From the NCBI GenBank assembly GCA_015056045.1, contig SVGZ01000019.1, positions 1 through 36,808 of the forward strand: a stretch of DNA of 36,808 nt. Direction: 5' to 3'. The notes beneath the pieces are model-generated. The model had not been told where the DNA came from, searched no databases, and saw only the letters and a program-made list of their open reading frames with translations. Each line of letters opens with the position of its first letter. Within the stretch, counting starts at the first letter, position 1. Below, in pieces: positions 7,024-18,139 of the stretch. This stretch comes from Clostridiales bacterium. GTDB lineage: Bacteria > Bacillota > Clostridia > Christensenellales > Christensenellaceae. A program made the position numbers and the translations under genes.

Positions 7024-7611
7024 ATGTTAGACAATAATTTTTATAAACGCCTGCTCTTCCTGCAGGAAACCGACAAGGCAAAAGAAGTATTCCGTCAGAA
7101 CTACCTTGCCGACGGGACAAGACGAGAAAATGATGCGGAACATATGTGGCATTTTGCACTGACCGCTATGACGCTCTACCCCTATGCAAAGAAAAAAGTT
7201 GATCTTGATCGCGTGATCAAAATGGCGATCCTGCACGACATTATCGAAGTCTATTCCGGCGATACCTATGCCTATGACGAAGAAGCAAAAAAATCGCAGC
7301 ACGCACGCGAAATGGAAGCCTGTGAAAAGATTTTCGGTCTTTTGCCGGGTGATCAGGGCGAAGAAATGAAGGCGCTTTTCCTCGAATTTGAAGCAATGGA
7401 AACAGACGATGCGCTTTTTGCCGCAGCCTGTGACCGTTTTCAGCCCTTCATGCTCAATTTAAGCTCCGGCGGCAAATCCTGGCTTGAACACGAGGTATAT
7501 GCCGATCAGATCATCGAGCGTATGCAGCCGATCCGCACAGAAATGCCCGAAGTTTTTGAATATATCGAAACCAATATCGCGGAAGCAAAAGCAAAAGGAC
7601 TTTTGAAATAA
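7024..7611 (+). CDS. HD-domain hydrolase, YfbR/5'-deoxynucleotidase-like
   Basis: A 195-residue HD_3-type protein. Metal ligands are visible: the His of AEHMWH (about residues 38-43), the His-Asp pair of LHDIIE (about 71-76) and a later Asp (about 137, CDRFQPF). The ENDAEHMWH arrangement matches YfbR-like proteins, which dephosphorylate deoxynucleoside 5'-monophosphates; the actual substrate here is not known. The ribosome binding site GAGGT lies within the last codons of the SRAP gene, so the two are coupled. The combination of an abasic-site sensor and a nucleotidase fits DNA or nucleotide maintenance. Confidence 0.87.
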   Translation: MLDNNFYKRLLFLQETDKAKEVFRQNYLADGTRRENDAEHMWHFALTAMTLYPYAKKKVDLDRVIKMAILHDIIEVYSGDTYAYDEEAKKSQHAREMEACEKIFGLLPGDQGEEMKALFLEFEAMETDDALFAAACDRFQPFMLNLSSGGKSWLEHEVYADQIIERMQPIRTEMPEVFEYIETNIAEAKAKGLLK

Positions 7612-7631
7612 ACAACTATAAGGAGATCGAC

Positions 7632-8258
7632 ATGAAAGTTTTAATGGTAAACGGCAGCCCCAACGAAAAAGGCTGCACCTATACAGCACTCAGCGAAATG
7701 GCAAAAGTCTTTGAAAAAGAAGGCGTCGAATACGAAATTCTGCAGATCGGCAAAAAGCCTGTCAGCGGCTGCATCGCCTGCGGAGCCTGCAGAAACAAAA
7801 AAGGTGCTTGTGCGATCAGCGGTGACCTCGTCAATATCGCTCTTGAAAAGGCAAAAGATGCCGATGCTTTTGTTTTCGGTTCGCCTGTGCATTATGCTGC
7901 CATCAGCGGTATGATGACCGGTTTTTTGGATAGATTTTTCCAGTGCGGTGAACCTGTTTATAAGCTGAAACCCGGTGCAGCCGTCGTCAGCTGCAGAAGA
8001 AGCGGCGGAACGGCAGCTCTCGATCAACTGAACAAATACTTCACCAAATCGCATATGCCCGTCATCACTTCGCAGTATTGGAACTGTGTACACGGCAATA
8101 CACCCGAAGAAGTCGCACAGGACCTCGAAGGTCTGCAGAATATGCGCAGTCTTGCACAGAATATGGTCTATTTCCTGCGCTGCATCGAAGCCGGAAAAAA
8201 TGCCGGCATTGAAGCTCCGCAGCATGAGGAACGAATCGGAACAAACTTCATCAGATAA
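7632..8258 (+). CDS. Flavodoxin-fold NAD(P)H-dependent FMN reductase family protein
   Basis: A 208-residue flavodoxin-like protein. The N-terminal strand and FMN phosphate loop are VLMVNGSPNEKGCTY; the middle has a cysteine group CIACGACRNKKGAC (about residues 47-60), common in iron-sulfur flavoprotein and NADPH-dependent FMN reductase relatives; and FVFGSPVHYAAISG is the typical FMN isoalloxazine loop. It probably carries electrons or reduces quinones or nitro groups in the cytoplasm. AAGGAG precedes the ATG, 20 bases after the HD gene, and a terminator follows. It is the last gene of the SRAP operon. Confidence 0.88.
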   Translation: MKVLMVNGSPNEKGCTYTALSEMAKVFEKEGVEYEILQIGKKPVSGCIACGACRNKKGACAISGDLVNIALEKAKDADAFVFGSPVHYAAISGMMTGFLDRFFQCGEPVYKLKPGAAVVSCRRSGGTAALDQLNKYFTKSHMPVITSQYWNCVHGNTPEEVAQDLEGLQNMRSLAQNMVYFLRCIEAGKNAGIEAPQHEERIGTNFIR

Positions 8259-8263
8259 AACAA

Positions 8264-8294
8264 AAAGGCGGATCAATTCTGGTCCGTCTTTTTT
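8264..8294 (+). terminator. Terminator after the flavodoxin gene
   Basis: AGGCGGA pairs with TCCGTCT around 8266-8289, followed by a T6 tract. It overlaps the last codons of the convergent YitT gene. Confidence 0.75.
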
Positions 8295-8872
8295 AATTTC
8301 TGTATTAACCCGATGATCTGCCCCGAAAGCACGACCGTCAGCAGCGAATATAAGATTTTCCCGATCGGAATATAGGAAAGCGACAAAAGTAAAACCGCAA
8401 GATCCGTCGCAAGATATACTTTTTCGATCCCGATTTTCAAAACCTTTGATAAACTCATCGCCAAGGCATCGTCACCGCTCGGAGCACCGCCTGCCAATAT
8501 CGCAAAACCACAGCCGCAGCCGACAAAAACAGCGCCAAGTATCGCCGCCAATAGCTGACTTTCAATGGCGAAAAGCGGCCCGATCATTTCAAAAATGCGA
8601 TAAGAAAGCGAAAAACCGATCGTTGCCGCAGCTGAATACACAATGAAGCTCTTTCCCAACGTTTTCCAACCGATGAAATAACACAGCGCATTGAGCAAAA
8701 ATCCCGAAACGGCCGGACTTACCGCAAACCAATGTTCCAACAGCAAAGTCAGTCCAAGCGTTCCGCCTTCGGTAATATCAGCCTGTGCATGGATATTAAA
8801 AAGTCCGAAAGCCAGAATACTTCCCGAAAAAAACGCCGCTATGCAGTTTTTCAACCTGATCTCTTTAAACAA
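8273..8872 (-). CDS. YitT family membrane protein
   Basis: A DUF161/YitT-type integral membrane protein of about 199 residues with five hydrophobic segments and the conserved GGTLGLTLLLEHWF and AGGAPSGDDALAMSLSK glycine-rich elements. It lacks the C-terminal DUF2179 soluble domain found in longer relatives. A longer frame opens with TTG at 8917, but that codon overlaps the promoter TATAAT, so I place the start at the TTG of FKEIRLKNC (8872), with GGAG about 11 bases upstream; the start is uncertain. Function of the family is unknown; transport has been suggested for relatives. The gene is convergent with the flavodoxin operon. Confidence 0.8.
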   Translation of the reverse strand: MFKEIRLKNCIAAFFSGSILAFGLFNIHAQADITEGGTLGLTLLLEHWFAVSPAVSGFLLNALCYFIGWKTLGKSFIVYSAAATIGFSLSYRIFEMIGPLFAIESQLLAAILGAVFVGCGCGFAILAGGAPSGDDALAMSLSKVLKIGIEKVYLATDLAVLLLSLSYIPIGKILYSLLTVVLSGQIIGLIQKLKKTDQN

Positions 8873-8905
8873 AATCCTTACTTCTCCGATTTCTTTATCC
8901 AATTC

Positions 8906-8933
8906 ATTATAGCGCAATTCCCTGTTTTTTCAA
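8906..8933 (-). promoter_or_regulatory. Promoter of the YitT gene
   Basis: TTGAAA (8928-8933), 16 bp, TATAAT (8906-8911) on the minus strand, located between the nifJ terminator and the YitT frame. Confidence 0.6.
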
Positions 8934-8940
8934 AGGAAAA

Positions 8941-8974
8941 GACGCCTCCCAATTATTTGGAAGGCGCCTTTTTT
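8941..8974 (-). terminator. Terminator after nifJ
   Basis: A 12-bp stem with one internal mismatch (8941-8952 with 8957-8968) and a TTAT loop. It is followed by TTTT on the minus strand and by T6 on the plus strand, so it can work both ways. Confidence 0.8.
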
Positions 8975-8989
8975 ATGTGCGGATACTAA

Positions 8990-12547
<3,558 letters not shown>

Positions 12548-12555
12548 CTATTTGT

Positions 12556-12586
12556 ACTGTATTAAAACAGTCAGACACAATTGTCT
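12556..12586. promoter_or_regulatory. Two adjacent dyads in the nifJ leader
   Basis: ACTGT-attaaa-ACAGT (12556-12571) and AGACA-caat-TGTCT (12573-12586) lie just downstream of the predicted nifJ transcription start. They could be operator half-sites for a redox or metabolic repressor, or leader RNA hairpins. They do not match the Rex consensus, and I cannot assign a regulator. Confidence 0.35.
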
Positions 12587-12594
12587 ACTCTATT

Positions 12595-12623
12595 ATTATA
12601 TAGCACCGCTAAAAAAACAGCAA
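12595..12623 (-). promoter_or_regulatory. Promoter of nifJ
   Basis: TTGCTG (12618-12623), 17 bp, TATAAT (12595-12600) on the minus strand, giving a leader of roughly 80 bases. Confidence 0.6.
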
Positions 12624-12683
12624 GAGTCGCTTTGCTTTTTTTGAACCGCAAATTGTACTTTTTGATATTTTCTTAACAATCTA

Positions 12684-12712
12684 TTGCAATATTTTTGTTA
12701 AAAGTTTAGAAT
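12684..12712 (+). promoter_or_regulatory. Promoter of the class II aldolase gene
   Basis: TTGCAA (12684-12689), 17 bp, TAGAAT (12707-12712), about 30 bases before the start codon. Divergent from the nifJ promoter. Confidence 0.6.
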
Positions 12713-12748
12713 ATTCACATATCAGGAAAATAATTTTGGGAGGACTTT

Positions 12749-13417
12749 ATGCTCGTCAGGGAAACTGCAGAAAACGCCGCGGAAGTATTGGCGGATGTCG
12801 CAAGAAGGATGTATCATTCCGGCATGGTCAGCGCTTATGAGGGAAATATTTCCGTTCGTATCGGCGACCGTGTTCTTATCACGCCTTCGGGAATCTGTAA
12901 AGGGCTTCTGGACCCGGATATGCTTGTTGAAGTTGACCTCGAAGGCAGACAGACAAAAGAAAACGGCATTTTCCGCGCTTCAACGGAAACAAGGCTGCAT
13001 ACCGCAATTTATCAGAAACGCCCTGAGATCCGTTCCGTCTGCCATACGCATGCGCCTTTTTCGACAGCTTTTGCCGTTCTCAATCAGCCGATCACTTCCA
13101 ATGCCTACCCCGAGGCACGCACGCTGTATGACGAGATCCCCGTTGCGAAATACGGTCGTCCGAATACAGACGAAATCTGGCAGGATGTCATGCGTCTAAT
13201 TCCCGAAAACAACATCCTTCTTCTCGCCAATCACGGGCCTGTTTCCGTCGGAACAACGATCTGGGATGCTTACCTGCGGATGGAAAGCTGTGAATCCATT
13301 GCCAAAGTCCTCTATTACGCAAGGCAAATGGGCAAAGAAGCCGATCTTCCGCCGGAAGAGATCGAAGCATTGCAGGCACTTTACCGCCGCAAATTTGCAC
13401 CGAATGTCAATCCATAA
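12749..13417 (+). CDS. Class II aldolase/adducin family protein (fuculose-phosphate aldolase-like)
   Basis: A 222-residue zinc-dependent aldolase of the AraD/FucA fold. The conserved elements are GNISVR (phosphate binding, about residue 31), TPSGICKG (about 46), the catalytic Glu in STETRLH (about 76), the zinc histidines in HTHAPFS (about 100) and ANHG (about 157). Members cleave or epimerise phosphorylated sugars such as L-fuculose-1-P, L-rhamnulose-1-P or L-ribulose-5-P; the substrate cannot be chosen here since no sugar kinase or isomerase gene adjoins. GGGAGGA lies five bases before the ATG. Monocistronic, with a bidirectional terminator shared with the DUF1836 gene. Confidence 0.9.
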   Translation: MLVRETAENAAEVLADVARRMYHSGMVSAYEGNISVRIGDRVLITPSGICKGLLDPDMLVEVDLEGRQTKENGIFRASTETRLHTAIYQKRPEIRSVCHTHAPFSTAFAVLNQPITSNAYPEARTLYDEIPVAKYGRPNTDEIWQDVMRLIPENNILLLANHGPVSVGTTIWDAYLRMESCESIAKVLYYARQMGKEADLPPEEIEALQALYRRKFAPNVNP

Positions 13418-13422
13418 AAAAT

Positions 13423-13446
13423 AAGAGCCGAAAGGCTCTTTTATTT
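13423..13446. terminator. Bidirectional terminator between aldolase and DUF1836 genes
   Basis: AAGAGCC-gaaa-GGCTCTT (13423-13440) with T-rich flanks on both strands and a stable GNRA-type loop. Confidence 0.85.
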
Positions 13447-13965
13447 TGTCTTGTTTTCTTCCTGCATGAGCGAAAGGCATTTTTCAAGGTAAACTTTATG
13501 CACAACGGCAATGATCGCATTCCGCAGGATCGTTTTCTGGTAAGAATTTTCAATACCAACGGTCTCGTAATTTTCTTTTAAGCCGAAGGTGTAAAAAAGA
13601 ATGTTTTCGAGCTCACGGCAAAAATATTCATAAGCACGCTCAACGCTGTAGCTTGCCTTCTGCATCGTGATCATCGTCTGGAGGTTTTCAAGCGAAAGAA
13701 CGCTTTTGGTGATCGCAATAAAAATCAGATAAGCGATCTGTTCACGGCTGTACTGCTTTTTCTGTGGGCTTTCGATCAGCTTGCGCTTAACGTAGTTGCT
13801 GATCATAGAGCTCGTGATGGAAACACCGATAAGCGGTTCAATAACGCCGGCGATATATTTCGTCGTCTGTTCAAGGAACAGCCCAACATCCGGAATTTCA
13901 TGGAAACTTGGCAAGCGGAAACCAGCAATACCTTCTTTCATTTTCACTTTGAACTGCTCATCCAT
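13441..13965 (-). CDS. DUF1836 domain protein, putative MerR-like DNA-binding
   Basis: A 174-residue protein with the DUF1836 pattern of Firmicutes. An N-terminal winged/MerR-like helix-turn-helix region includes ITSSMISNYVKRKLI and KKQYSREQIAYLIFI (about residues 50-82), which is the usual signature, followed by an all-helical C-terminal region ending in a charged tail. It probably acts as a small DNA-binding regulator; targets are unknown. It sits divergently from degV with the two promoters about 30 bp apart, so regulation of degV or itself is possible. RBS AAAGGGAGGG precedes the ATG. Confidence 0.83.
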   Translation of the reverse strand: MDEQFKVKMKEGIAGFRLPSFHEIPDVGLFLEQTTKYIAGVIEPLIGVSITSSMISNYVKRKLIESPQKKQYSREQIAYLIFIAITKSVLSLENLQTMITMQKASYSVERAYEYFCRELENILFYTFGLKENYETVGIENSYQKTILRNAIIAVVHKVYLEKCLSLMQEENKTK

Positions 13966-13988
13966 GGCGAAACCCTCCCTTTGTTTCT

Positions 13989-14017
13989 ATTATAAACCTG
14001 TTTTAATCAGTTTTCAA
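13989..14017 (-). promoter_or_regulatory. Promoter of the DUF1836 gene
   Basis: TTGAAA (14012-14017), 17 bp, TATAAT (13989-13994) on the minus strand. Confidence 0.7.
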
Positions 14018-14045
14018 TAATCTTTACATCAGTTTTTGAAAAACT

Positions 14046-14074
14046 CTTGACACCTTTGCTGCTTCGCTTTATAA
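14046..14074 (+). promoter_or_regulatory. Perfect consensus promoter of the degV gene
   Basis: TTGACA (14046-14051), exactly 17 bp, TATAAT (14069-14074): all twelve consensus bases are present. Confidence 0.9.
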
Positions 14075-14110
14075 TTTGAACAGCAAAAGCGTTTTTGTTA
14101 AGGAGCAAAC

Positions 14111-14944
14111 ATGAGTTTTAAAATAGTAACCGATTCTTCTTCCAATCTCTATACACTTCCGGGCTGCGACTATGCCTATGTCCCGCTGAAGATCAACTGC
14201 GATGAAGGGGAATTTATCGATAATACCGATCTTGACATTGCGGCAATGAACGCCGTTCTGAAGAATACAAAAGGCCGTTCGGGAACTTCCTGTCCCAATA
14301 CACAGGATTGGCTCGAAGCTTTCTGCGATGCGGATGAGCTTTTCATCGTCACGATCACGAGCAACCTTTCGGGAAGCTATGCTTCCGCAGAGATCGCTGT
14401 AAAAGAATATCTGCAAAAAAATCCCGATAAAAAAGCCTGCATCATCGATTCTCTTTCCGCTGGTCCGGAAATGCAGCTGATCGCCGAAAAGATCAAGGAA
14501 TTCCACGATGAAGGCCTTTCTTTCGAAGAGATCGAAGAAAAAACACGCGCCTATGTAAAAAGAACAAAGCTCATTTTTGCGCTGAAATCCATGAACAATC
14601 TGGCAAAAAACGGCCGTATTTCCATGGCCAAGGCTAAAATCGCCGGTATGCTCGGTATTCGCGGTGTCGGTATCGCTTCCGATGTCGGGACTCTGCAGCC
14701 CATGCACAAACCGCGCGGCGATAAAAAGACGATCGCTTCCATTTTCCAGACAATGCTTGACCTCGGTTATAAGGGCGGTCGTGTCCTCATTGCGCATTGC
14801 TTTGCCGAAACCGATGCCGACGAATTAAAAAAGACCATCCTCGATACTTTCAAGGATGCTGCGATTCGCCTCACAACAACAGGCGGTCTCTGCAGCTTCT
14901 ATGCCGAAGAAGGCGGTCTTATGATCGGTCTTGAAACCATGTAA
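14111..14944 (+). CDS. DegV family protein (fatty-acid binding, FakB-like)
   Basis: A 277-residue DegV protein. It opens with FKIVTDSSSNL, the family's first strand and loop, continues with SGTSCPNTQDW and VTITSNLSGSYASAEIA, which surround the bound fatty acid, and includes the SMNNLAKNGRIS motif. DegV/FakB proteins hold a fatty acid and present it to the FakA kinase for incorporation into phospholipid. No fakA or plsX is in the window, so the exact role is unknown. AAGGAG lies six bases before the ATG. It is monocistronic with a perfect consensus promoter, so it is probably well expressed constitutively. Confidence 0.93.
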   Translation: MSFKIVTDSSSNLYTLPGCDYAYVPLKINCDEGEFIDNTDLDIAAMNAVLKNTKGRSGTSCPNTQDWLEAFCDADELFIVTITSNLSGSYASAEIAVKEYLQKNPDKKACIIDSLSAGPEMQLIAEKIKEFHDEGLSFEEIEEKTRAYVKRTKLIFALKSMNNLAKNGRISMAKAKIAGMLGIRGVGIASDVGTLQPMHKPRGDKKTIASIFQTMLDLGYKGGRVLIAHCFAETDADELKKTILDTFKDAAIRLTTTGGLCSFYAEEGGLMIGLETM

Positions 14945-14961
14945 TAATAGTCAAAAAAATC

Positions 14962-14993
14962 AGGCACAATGGCTCTGCGCTGTTGTGCCTTTT
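14962..14993 (+). terminator. Terminator after degV
   Basis: AGGCACAA (14962-14969) pairs with TTGTGCCT (14983-14990) and is followed by TTTCTTG. Confidence 0.78.
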
Positions 14994-14994
14994 C

Positions 14995-15023
14995 TTGTAT
15001 TGTTTTCTTTCGTGTGATACTAT
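14995..15023 (+). promoter_or_regulatory. Promoter of the GNAT gene
   Basis: TTGTAT (14995-15000), 17 bp, TACTAT (15018-15023) preceded by TGA, an extended -10. Confidence 0.5.
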
Positions 15024-15062
15024 GAAAACAGTTAAGAAAATCATGATTTACCGAGGAAACCA

Positions 15063-15554
15063 ATGAATATCAGCATTGAACCTATCCTGATCGAACAAAA
15101 ATCTGTTTTCATGCAGATGATAGAATTATACAAATATGATTTTTCCGAATTTTCGGGTGACGATATCAACGAATACGGATATTTTGGCTATCCGCACATT
15201 GATGATTATTGGAACGAAGAAGGAAGATTTCCCTTTTTTATCAGAGTCGATGGCAAACTTGCCGGCTTGGTTTTGGTAAGATCCTGCAGCGAACATCAGG
15301 TTTTGTCTGATCCGCACAATATCGCTGAATTTTTCGTCATGAAAAAATACCGGCGCAAAGGCGTCGGCAAAGAAGCTGCAATAAAGATCTTTGAACTGTT
15401 TCACGGCGGTTGGGAAGTATCGCAATGGGAAAATAATCTGCCTGCCCAAGAATTTTGGAAACAGGTGATCTGCGAATATACAGGCGGTAAATACGAAACC
15501 TTTACTGCTTTGGAAAAAGGCGAAGTCGGATTTATATTTTATAACAATATATAA
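15063..15554 (+). CDS. GNAT family N-acetyltransferase
   Basis: A 163-residue acetyltransferase. The acetyl-CoA pyrophosphate loop is in motif A, IAEFFVMKKYRRKGVGKEAA (about residues 95-114), preceded by the strand GKLAGLVLVRS and followed by motif B (WEVSQWENNLPAQEFWKQV). Relatives acylate small amines, antibiotics or protein N-termini; the substrate is not predictable. AGGAAACCA precedes the ATG. It is monocistronic and lies between a promoter and a bidirectional terminator. Confidence 0.88.
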   Translation: MNISIEPILIEQKSVFMQMIELYKYDFSEFSGDDINEYGYFGYPHIDDYWNEEGRFPFFIRVDGKLAGLVLVRSCSEHQVLSDPHNIAEFFVMKKYRRKGVGKEAAIKIFELFHGGWEVSQWENNLPAQEFWKQVICEYTGGKYETFTALEKGEVGFIFYNNI

Positions 15555-15575
15555 CTTTATTCACCAATAAACAAA

Positions 15576-15607
15576 AAAGCCAAACTGTGCAATACAGCTT
15601 GGCTTTT
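15576..15607. terminator. Bidirectional terminator between GNAT and ABC operon
   Basis: AAAGCCAA-a-CTGT / ACAG-c-TTGGCTTT with one internal mismatch pair (15576-15606). A or T tracts lie on both sides, so it serves both the GNAT gene and the convergent ABC operon. Confidence 0.8.
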
Positions 15608-15611
15608 ACTT

Positions 15612-16346
15612 TTATAAAACGTAGCTTAAGAACTGTTTTGTTCTCTCTTCCTTCGGGTTGGAGAAGATCTCTGCCGGAGCACCGCTTTCAACAATGTAGC
15701 CTTCTTCCATGAAGATGACTTTATCGGCAACATCCCTTGCAAAGCTCATTTCATGCGTAACGATGATCATCGTCATGCCTGCCTGTGCGAGCTCTTTCAT
15801 GACCTGCAGAACTTCGCCGATCATTTCGGGGTCAAGTGCAGATGTCGGTTCGTCAAAAAGCATGATATTCGGATTCATTGCCAGCGCACGCGCGATCGCA
15901 ACACGCTGTTTCTGTCCGCCGGAAAGCTGACGCGGGAAGTTTTCTGCCTTATCGGCAAGACCAACTTTATCAAGAAGTTCCATCGCCTTATCTTCCGCTT
16001 CCTGCTTTGTCATGAGCTTCATATCAACAGGCGCCAGCATGATGTTCTTCTTTGCCGTCAGGTGCGGAAAAAGGTTAAACTGCTGGAAAACCATGCCGAT
16101 ATTTCTGCGCATAACGTTGACATCGTTCGATTTATCGAGAATATCTTTACCTTCGATCTCAACGGAACCTGCGTTCGGCTGTTCGAGGAGGTTCAGGCAG
16201 CGCAGGAATGTGCTCTTGCCCGATCCGGAAGGTCCTATGATGCAGATAACGTCGCCCTCATAAACGTCGAGGTCGATCGATTTCAAAACTTCAAGCGAAC
16301 CGAAAGATTTCGCAAGACCTCTGACTTTTACTTTAAGTTCTTTCAT
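15612..16346 (-). CDS. glnQ: Polar amino acid ABC transporter, ATP-binding protein
   Basis: A 244-residue ABC ATPase of the GlnQ/HisP type. Walker [10 protein letters not shown] (about 37-45), Q-loop [10 protein letters not shown], signature [15 protein letters not shown], Walker [15 protein letters not shown] and the switch His in VTHEMSF are all intact. It powers uptake by the permease and binding protein encoded upstream in the same operon. Its start overlaps the permease end by 14 bases, which couples translation. The symbol denotes similarity only; the transported amino acid is not established. Confidence 0.95.
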   Translation of the reverse strand: MKELKVKVRGLAKSFGSLEVLKSIDLDVYEGDVICIIGPSGSGKSTFLRCLNLLEQPNAGSVEIEGKDILDKSNDVNVMRRNIGMVFQQFNLFPHLTAKKNIMLAPVDMKLMTKQEAEDKAMELLDKVGLADKAENFPRQLSGGQKQRVAIARALAMNPNIMLFDEPTSALDPEMIGEVLQVMKELAQAGMTMIIVTHEMSFARDVADKVIFMEEGYIVESGAPAEIFSNPKEERTKQFLSYVL

Positions 16347-17007
16347 AAGAGAGCCTCTTTTCTATATATCTCGAAAGCTTCGAGAGCAGGGAGATAATGA
16401 CGAGATACATGATGGCAACGATCGTCCATGTCGCAAAGGACTGCATGGTTCTGCCGATATAGATCTTTGCTTCGTAAACGATTTCGGCAAAGCTGATAAC
16501 GGAAATGATCGAAGTATCCTTCAGGGTGATGATGAACTGATTGACGAGCGAAGGGATCGAAATTCTGAGCGCCTGCGGAAGGATGACCTTTGCCATTGCA
16601 CGGCCATATGTGAGGCCAAGGCTTCTTGCCGCTTCCATCTGACCGGGATCAACCGCCTGAATACCGCCGCGGAAAAGTTCCGAAATATAAGCGCCTGCAT
16701 TAAGGCTCAGCGTGATAACACCTGCTGCCGGTGCAGTCAGCCTGAAATCGATACCCATTGCCTGGATCATCTGCGGAATGGCAAAGTAGACGAAGAATGC
16801 CTGTACCATAAGTGGTGTGCCGCGGATCAGCCAAACATAGAATTTCGAGATGCTTTTCAATATGATATTTTTGGAAAGCCCCATAAGACAGGCAAAAAGA
16901 CCAAGGAATACAGCAATCGAAAGTGACAGCAGCGTCATCAATACCGTATTCATCAAGCCTTCCAAAAGCTGCGGAAAAGCCTCCTGCAATACTGTAATCA
17001 AGTCCAT
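16333..17007 (-). CDS. Polar amino acid ABC transporter, permease
   Basis: A 224-residue HisM/GlnP-type permease with five membrane segments. The N-terminal [18 protein letters not shown] is the common start of the His/Glu/Gln/Arg permease family, and the EAA loop is [25 protein letters not shown] (shortened here: [16 protein letters not shown]), which contacts the ATPase. Only one permease is encoded, so the transporter is likely a homodimer. It lies about 107 bases downstream of the binding protein gene, with a hairpin in the gap. Confidence 0.94.
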   Translation of the reverse strand: MDLITVLQEAFPQLLEGLMNTVLMTLLSLSIAVFLGLFACLMGLSKNIILKSISKFYVWLIRGTPLMVQAFFVYFAIPQMIQAMGIDFRLTAPAAGVITLSLNAGAYISELFRGGIQAVDPGQMEAARSLGLTYGRAMAKVILPQALRISIPSLVNQFIITLKDTSIISVISFAEIVYEAKIYIGRTMQSFATWTIVAIMYLVIISLLSKLSRYIEKRLSYERT

Positions 17008-17042
17008 TTAAATCTCTCCGAAAAAATTTCTAAAAACAGTAC

Positions 17043-17068
17043 AAAGGCGTGTTTTTTAGCACGCCTTT
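17043..17068 (-). terminator. Intercistronic hairpin between binding protein and permease genes
   Basis: AAAGGCGTG (17043-17051) and CACGCCTTT (17060-17068) form a perfect 9-bp stem. No good T tract follows directly on the minus strand (GTACTGTTTTTAG), so it may be a weak attenuator or an mRNA-stabilising structure that raises binding protein over membrane components. Confidence 0.55.
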
Positions 17069-17114
17069 TACTGAACGATTAAACTAAAGGTATAATACTT
17101 TTAACCCCCGGGGA

Positions 17115-17861
17115 TCAGCCCTGAGAAATGTACTTATCGAGGATTTCCTGATATTTGCCGTTTTCACGGATGTTCTTCAGACCTTCATCGAACATCTTGA
17201 GGAGGTCTTTATTTTTGCCCTTCAGAACTGCGAAGCCGTAGGAGGAACCTTTTTCCATATCGGTAACCATCTTAAGGCCGTTGCCCTGAGAAATACCGTA
17301 GCCCATTACCGGGTAATCTTCGAAGCAAGCTGCGCTGTTGCCGGCTTTAACTTCTTCATACATGAAGGGGGATTCATCGAAGTAAGCGATTTCGAAGCCA
17401 TACTGATCTTTGATGGATTCTGCAAATGTTGCGCCTTCTGTGCCTGTCTTAACGGCAACTCTCTTGCCTGCTAAGTCGTCATAGGATTTGATTTCTTCGT
17501 TGTCAGCTGCGATCGCCATAACAACACCGGAATCATAGTATGCTGCGGAGAAGTCATACTTCTGTTTGCGTTCGTCTGTGATGCTCATGCCGGCGATAAC
17601 ACCGTCTGCCTGGCTGGATTCGAGAGCTGTTACTGCAGCACTGAAGCCAAGGGGCTGGAGCTCATATTCAAAGCCCTGATCTTCTGCGATTGCAGCGAGG
17701 AGCTCGATATCGATACCAACATAGCTGCCGTCTTCTGCCTGGAATTCAAAGGGTGCAAATGTTGTATCTGTAGCGATGATATACTTTTCTGTCTTCTTTG
17801 CACAGCCAACAAAACTGAAAACCATTGCTACTGCGAGAAGGATGCACAATACTTTTTTCAT
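17115..17861 (-). CDS. Polar amino acid ABC transporter, substrate-binding lipoprotein
   Basis: A 248-residue type 3 solute-binding protein (SBP_bac_3). The start is the ATG of MKKVLCILLAVAM, six bases after AAAGGAAAG; an upstream TTG would extend it by seven residues. A lipoprotein signal peptide ends in SFVGC. The mature protein has YIIATDTTFAPFEF, then GYVGIDIELL-like GSYVGIDIELLAAIA and DGVIAGMSITDERK, which bind the ligand alpha-amino group. It captures an amino acid outside the membrane for the permease and ATPase downstream. First gene of the operon, with a strong promoter. Confidence 0.93.
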   Translation of the reverse strand: MKKVLCILLAVAMVFSFVGCAKKTEKYIIATDTTFAPFEFQAEDGSYVGIDIELLAAIAEDQGFEYELQPLGFSAAVTALESSQADGVIAGMSITDERKQKYDFSAAYYDSGVVMAIAADNEEIKSYDDLAGKRVAVKTGTEGATFAESIKDQYGFEIAYFDESPFMYEEVKAGNSAACFEDYPVMGYGISQGNGLKMVTDMEKGSSYGFAVLKGKNKDLLKMFDEGLKNIRENGKYQEILDKYISQG

Positions 17862-17919
17862 GGTTACTTTCCTTTCAACCAAAACGCTTCCTTGCGTTCT
17901 TATTTTTCGTTCATGTAGA

Positions 17920-17948
17920 ATATTAGCACTCTAAAATGGCTTTGTCAA
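17920..17948 (-). promoter_or_regulatory. Promoter of the amino acid ABC operon
   Basis: Consensus TTGACA (17943-17948), 17 bp, TAATAT (17920-17925) on the minus strand. A small stem, AACGC/GCGTT (17883-17898), sits in the leader just before the ribosome binding site. Confidence 0.8.
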
Positions 17949-18087
17949 CGAAATACGGCAAAAATGAAAAATTTTCTATATAAAAATTGCATTTTTGGTA
18001 AGAATACACCTTATATACAGGCATTTTTTGCATATTCGCAGTAAAATTGCATATAATAACGTTCGGCTTTTTGCAAGTTCTGCAAAA

Positions 18088-18117
18088 ATAAAAAAGAGGA
18101 AGATTCTCTCTTCCTCT
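18088..18117 (-). terminator. Terminator after galM
   Basis: On the minus strand AGAGGAAG and CTTCCTCT (18110-18117 and 18095-18102) form the stem, followed by TTTTTATTTTTG. Confidence 0.82.
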
Positions 18118-18139
18118 CTTATTCGGTTCTTTTATATTC

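Noticed and set aside
8873-8917. Upstream TTG start (8917) for the YitT gene
   Set aside because: It overlaps the TATAAT box of the predicted promoter and has no ribosome binding site, so a start downstream is preferred.
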